A stretch of DNA of 64,000 nucleotides from Tretioscincus oriximinensis (Eukaryota > Chordata > Lepidosauria > Squamata > Gymnophthalmidae): the NCBI GenBank assembly GCA_022410635.1, contig JAJVDF010000247.1:476471-540470 (forward strand). Reading direction: 5' to 3'. Positions 60,701 to 64,000 of the stretch are shown piece after piece. The position numbers and the translations under genes were made by a program. The notes beneath the pieces were generated by a model. It searched no databases. It was not told the DNA's origin and saw nothing but the letters and a program-made list of their open reading frames with translations. Position 1 is the stretch's first letter. Each line of letters starts with the position of its first letter.

Positions 60701-61491
60701 GGAAAAGGGAGGCAACTTCAGAAAGACAACAGGAGGTATGGCTCTGTGTGAGAGGTTTTAGCTAGAGATCAGACACAGGACAGAGATACTGAGATTTTTT
60801 TCTTGCGGGGCTTAGCCCCAGTTGTTTCTTGAACATAATCACTGGAGATAATCACTCCTGAATAGTAGCAGCTTGTCAAGTTAATACAATTTGACTTTGT
60901 ATTAATGTCTTCTAGGGGAGAAGAGTAAATTTTGGATAGATAGCATAACAGTTTTCAACCATCCGTAGATATTATAAGGCTAGCTAGAGTTCATTTAGAA
61001 CACCTGTCCTAACAAGTAAATGAATTGTCCTGATCACACTGAAGTTTTAATCCACCTTCAGTCCACTTTCAAAACAGAAAAATATAGCAGTGAGTTAAAA
61101 TTCCCGTGGCACATTTAAACCAAAGGCCAAAAGAGAACATCTTGCCACTTTGCTGATGTTTTGTTGTTCTGAAAGTGGAATGATTTTGGATTAAAACCTG
61201 GGTGTAATCAGAGTCCTAATGGCTATAGAAGTCCCTGGAGTCTTTCAGTTTTGAAGCACCCTCCGTTCTTGTTGACTTCACAGGCTTACAGTCTCATCTA
61301 CAGCATCCTCCATACAGCAGTTGCGGCAAGAACGGCTGCAGCGTGAGAAAGCAGAGCGTGTCCGCACAGAAGCCCTCTTGGCCCAGCAGAAAGGTCCTTC
61401 CCCAGCCGAAGAGGAAATGGATGAAAGGAAGCGTGGTTATAACTCCCAGTTCAACCCCCAGTTGGCAAAGAGGAGAGTGTGGCAGCCATAG
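57749..61491 (+). CDS. LENG1: LENG1, leukocyte receptor cluster member 1 homologue, complete CDS
   Basis: Four coding exons: 57749-57880, 59111-59284, 60497-60735 and 61284-61491 (TAG at 61489-61491), 753 nt and 250 aa (human 264). The start [20 protein letters not shown] is almost invariant in the family and forms the Cir_N domain (about residues 8-44). It continues across the first junction as [17 protein letters not shown], which fixes the unusual donor GAG|GTCGCT. Other conserved blocks are [18 protein letters not shown] and the C-terminal [12 protein letters not shown]. The whole protein is charged and coiled-coil rich, without membrane segments. The family is a nuclear protein found with spliceosomal components; its biochemical role is not well defined. 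It follows TMC4 in the same orientation, 4.7 kb downstream of the TMC4 stop, and has its own GC-rich promoter. Confidence 0.95.
57904..57925 (+). repeat. (GT)n microsatellite next to LENG1 donor
   Basis: A GTGTGT run of 22 bases that begins 24 bases after the LENG1 exon 1 donor at 57880/57881. Confidence 0.9.
58262..58407. repeat. Repeated intron blocks in LENG1 intron 1
   Basis: CAGATGTAAACCATAACAAAC, AAACAGGAAGCTGGCAATAA and GGCAGGGTTCCAGGTGTAGA recur at 58615-58660, 58720-58755 and 58830-58880, and partly at 56940-57000 (CAGGAAGCCGAGAAACAGGA). They look like decayed copies of one dispersed repeat (possibly the tail of the ACTACAATTCCCAG family) interrupted by the MITE at 58408. Confidence 0.45.
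58408..58612. mobile_element. 205-bp Tc1/mariner-type MITE, TA flanked
   Basis: The left end GAGGGCGCTTCAAAAAAATG and the right end (read in reverse) CAGGGTGCTTCAAAAAAATG are inverted repeats that continue inward over TATACACACT and AACTTCCAT. Both ends are flanked by TA (58406-58407 and 58613-58614). No coding. It lies in LENG1 intron 1. Confidence 0.85.
59690..60155 (+). mobile_element. CR1-like LINE 3' fragment
   Basis: It carries RT C-terminal remains (CTAGAGCCAGGGGACATCCC, TCACCCAGAGGGTCTTTGGT, CTTCAAGAAGAGGTGGTGC) and a 3' end TGCTGGACTAGATGGGCTCT to TTTTATGTTCTTATA. It lies in LENG1 intron 2. Confidence 0.8.
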
Positions 61492-61706
61492 CAAAGTGGC
61501 CTTTGCCTATATTGTCCAACGAGGAAATGGCAGGAAAAGTATATCTTCTTTATAAACACAGCGTCAGAATACCTGGACTCAGTGGGCAGATGGACTTCCG
61601 GTCACTGTCACATTCAGAATGAAGCTTGAGGAGCATTTTAATGGATGCTAAGAATACAGGAGTCCATCAATTACAGGACCCGACCAGAAGTTTTTTGTTC
61701 TTATGT

Positions 61707-61712
61707 ATTAAA
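61707..61712 (+). terminator. LENG1: LENG1 polyadenylation signal
   Basis: ATTAAA about 215 bases past the LENG1 stop, followed by a T/G-rich stretch (AAGTTGTGTCATGTCCC). Confidence 0.55.
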
Positions 61713-62299
61713 ATTCTAAGTTGTGTCATGTCCCTGCTAGTCCTACTGCAAATTTAAAATTTCCCTCTCTTCCTTACACTGAGAATGCAAATCAGTTATT
61801 ATGAACCATGAATTACAGATCAGGCTGTTCATAGTTGATCCCAGCTGCAATGTTAATATCCCAAACTGAACAGAGGCCAAACTGGCATAAGCTTTCAGAA
61901 TGAGCTTTATTCTGGAGACGATACTGGCATAGAGGGCTACTACTTGCTTGCCAGCATAGACTGTGGCAGGGCCCATTCATCTCTTCCAGAATAAGGCCCT
62001 ACGACACTTCAGATATTGGTAAACAACACTATTGTTTGGGGCTTGCCATAATCAGCAGTGGCTCCAAGTCAAGTGTTATAGTCCAAAATAAGGCTTATTG
62101 TAGAGTCAAGGGTTGTATCATGTGACACACAGAGATAGGGGAGTGTTAGATGCTGGAATATCTCATATCCTCTGTAGCCATGATCTGGTCAGTTATTAGC
62201 AAAAGGGCCAAAGAACAGCGCTATAAAAGCAGGTTTCATACGAAAATCCTAGCAAGAGATGGGTTACCAAAATCCCTTTCCACAAAGCTTCCAAAGTCT

Positions 62300-62525
62300 T
62301 GACCAGTTGTCCAGCAAGAGGGGCTTGTAGCACTTTGGAGACCAGCAAACAGAGGGTAGACTGCACAAGCTTTCATAGACAAGTTTATTTTAGAAGCTGG
62401 ACCAGTAGACTTGACTACGAAAGCTCATTCTGCCTACCTTCCTCTTGCTCGTCTCCAAAGAGCTACTAGCCGCCCTCGCTGTCCTTCCTGAACATGACTA
62501 ATACAGCCATTTCTTTGAAATATTG
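62300..62525. mobile_element. PLE-like palindromic fragment
   Basis: The left half TTGTAGCACTTTGGAGACCA is mirrored by the right half TCTCCAAAGAGCTACTAG. GTAGACTTGACTACGAAAGC in between keeps a weak stem and the GAAA box. The right end GACTAATACAGCCATTTCTT matches the ends at 12133 and 28050. Confidence 0.6.
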
Positions 62526-63639
62526 ATCAGTTCTCCTTATGATGCTCCTAAACACCAAGACTGTGGCCACTCTTATGTTCTTCCATTCTTGAGCTGAATT
62601 AAAACCTATCCGCTAAGTGAATCAGTCTCCTGTCCACGTTATCCGAAATAAAGGTGGTTTTCCTGAACATGGTGAAAATAGCACTCTGAAAGTGAACTGA
62701 AGCTGGATTAAAACAAGTGTGACTACTGCCCAAGTATCAGAATTGACTGGCTTCTTCATCCCCACCTGTTATTTTAATATCTGAAGCGACATGTAGGCAG
62801 TCTGAGATTATCTTCAGTCAGATCCCTTCCCCAGAAATGAATCATAGAAGCCCTTTTCCAAAAACAGGGTGTGCTAGAGAGACTCCTTTACTAGGGAGAA
62901 AGTTCAGTTGCACCTTTTCAATGCACCGAACCCAATCATCATGTCTGTAGTATCCAAAATGGTTCCCGTTTCCTCTTTTCAACTCTTAACAGAAAAAGTG
63001 GTGGTGCTCATTGTTGTGTGAAGGGCCCAGGGACCAGGCCAAGCCCTCACGGCTTATACCCCCCCCACCCCACCCCCCCCGGTTATTGCACTGGAGCAGG
63101 GCAGTGTTGGAGATGGGGTTGCATTAAAAAAAAGGACCCATAAGTAACGGAGAAAATTTTAGACCGGATGGCTTATAATGCCTGTAACAGCTAATGAAAT
63201 CGCCTTTGTTCACACCCATTAAAGCTGCATTTCTCTGTGCTTTTTAATGGCAAACCTTAATATAGCAACACATATTTGAAGATTCAAAAAAGGGATGATT
63301 AGCAGCTGAAGGCTTAATTCATCCAATGTTGTTTTTTACGCTTATCCAAAAATGGGTTAGAAAAGCACAAAAAAAATTCTACCCAATCATGGAAGGCGCC
63401 TGTGTGTCAAGTGACTGAAATTGCCAACAGCGTCTCTCTCCTCACAGCTGCTTTTTGTCCTCAACACAAAAATGGGCTAGAAAACAGACGCTTCTCTTTA
63501 AAAAGAAAAGGAGGCAATTCTAACAACCAAGCAGCAGTCAAGCTTAATGTTGGCAATACCTCAAGGGCTGCGGCCCCAACTTGCTATAGTTGCCAGTTGT
63601 CAACCACCACCAGCTCCCCGTTTTTCACCTTCTGTTAGA

Positions 63640-63990
63640 ACTTTATGGTTCTTAGTTGTATTTCTGGCTGCTTTTCCACTGCATGTTTATGCCAAGTGCT
63701 TGTGATAAGGCAGCAGCAGCAGCAGCCCAAATGTGAGGAGGGGGAAAGGGGAGTTGTGCTGCATTGGGGGGGGGGCGGCTTGCTGGGAGGTGTAGCATAA
63801 GCAGTGTGCAGCCTCTTCTGCCCAGTATGTGCAGGACCCTGTGGACTAGTTTCCCAGCCTGCACTCCAGGCAGGCATATTCCATAAAAAAAATCCTGACT
63901 GACCAAGGCTCAAGTACGAGAAACATGTGTCTCCCGTGCTGGGATTATTAATGGGTTTTTTCCCAGCTTACCAGGGCTGAAAGTGATGTC
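63640..63990 (-). repeat. Dispersed repeat with ACTACA-type block, copy 4 (reverse)
   Basis: On the plus strand it reads GGCAGCAGCAGCAGCAGCCC then CTTGCTGGGAGGTGTAGC, the reverse of the GGGCTGCTGC and ACTACA...CCCAGCA blocks of 36270-36640. The motif itself is altered here. Confidence 0.5.
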
Positions 63991-64000
63991 ACAAGTGAAG

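Larger units (their letters stand above)
61720..64000. other. Right-edge intergenic region
   Basis: No gene recognised after LENG1. Contents: a GCTTTATTCTGGAGACGATA repeat piece (about 61895-62000) related to those at 13416, 26905 and 42815, a PLE-like pair (62300-62525), a G/C homopolymer-rich patch (63060-63080), and the reverse ACTACA-type repeat at 63640-63990. Confidence 0.5.

Overview
This is a piece of a vertebrate nuclear genome, very probably a squamate reptile (lizard or snake). The genes are multi-exon with GT-AG introns of 0.1-5 kb. The interspersed repeats are those of squamates: tRNA-derived SINEs with A and B boxes and a 3' tail of the Sauria-SINE type, many 5'-truncated CR1/L2-like LINE ends, Penelope-like element (PLE) ends and assorted DNA-transposon relics. 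Single N bases and one 35-base N run (48118-48152) mark it as draft assembly. The species cannot be fixed from the sequence alone.

Five protein-coding genes can be assembled exon by exon, with matching reading frames at every junction. (1) GRWD1, plus strand, last four exons (914-3755); its start lies left of the window. (2) TSEN34, minus strand, complete in four coding exons (11418 down to 4767, 285 aa). (3) MBOAT7, plus strand, seven coding exons (19362-30086, 476 aa). (4) TMC4, plus strand, sixteen coding exons (33421-53062, 711 aa). (5) LENG1, plus strand, four coding exons (57749-61491, 250 aa).

TSEN34 and MBOAT7 stand head to head around a GC-rich region near 13.6-14.3 kb, which is probably a shared promoter. 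MBOAT7, TMC4 and LENG1 follow in the same orientation. The block TSEN34-MBOAT7-TMC4-LENG1 is the same as in human 19q13.42. GRWD1, tail to tail with TSEN34 here, lies several Mb away in human (19q13.33). The genes do not form one pathway: GRWD1 is a histone-binding/ribosome-biogenesis WD40 protein, TSEN34 cuts pre-tRNA introns, MBOAT7 re-acylates lysophosphatidylinositol, TMC4 is a transmembrane channel-like protein and LENG1 is a Cir_N-domain nuclear protein.

The rest of the window is introns and intergenic DNA full of repeats. The most notable are a palindromic PLE-like insertion with a 12-bp target duplication and five 57-bp tandem copies of a hammerhead-ribozyme-like motif (12121-12574); a family of fold-back elements ending in GGCTGACCAGATGACC; a four-copy repeat carrying a ZNF143-like ACTACAATTCCCAGCA motif; a 205-bp mariner-type MITE flanked by TA; a 751-bp pogo/Tigger-type relic flanked by TA; a hAT-like element nested in an L2-like LINE; and a 38-bp minisatellite that grew from one end of a dispersed repeat. 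I see no complete autonomous mobile element, no CRISPR array and no convincing new gene system. The interest here is in repeat biology and promoter structure.
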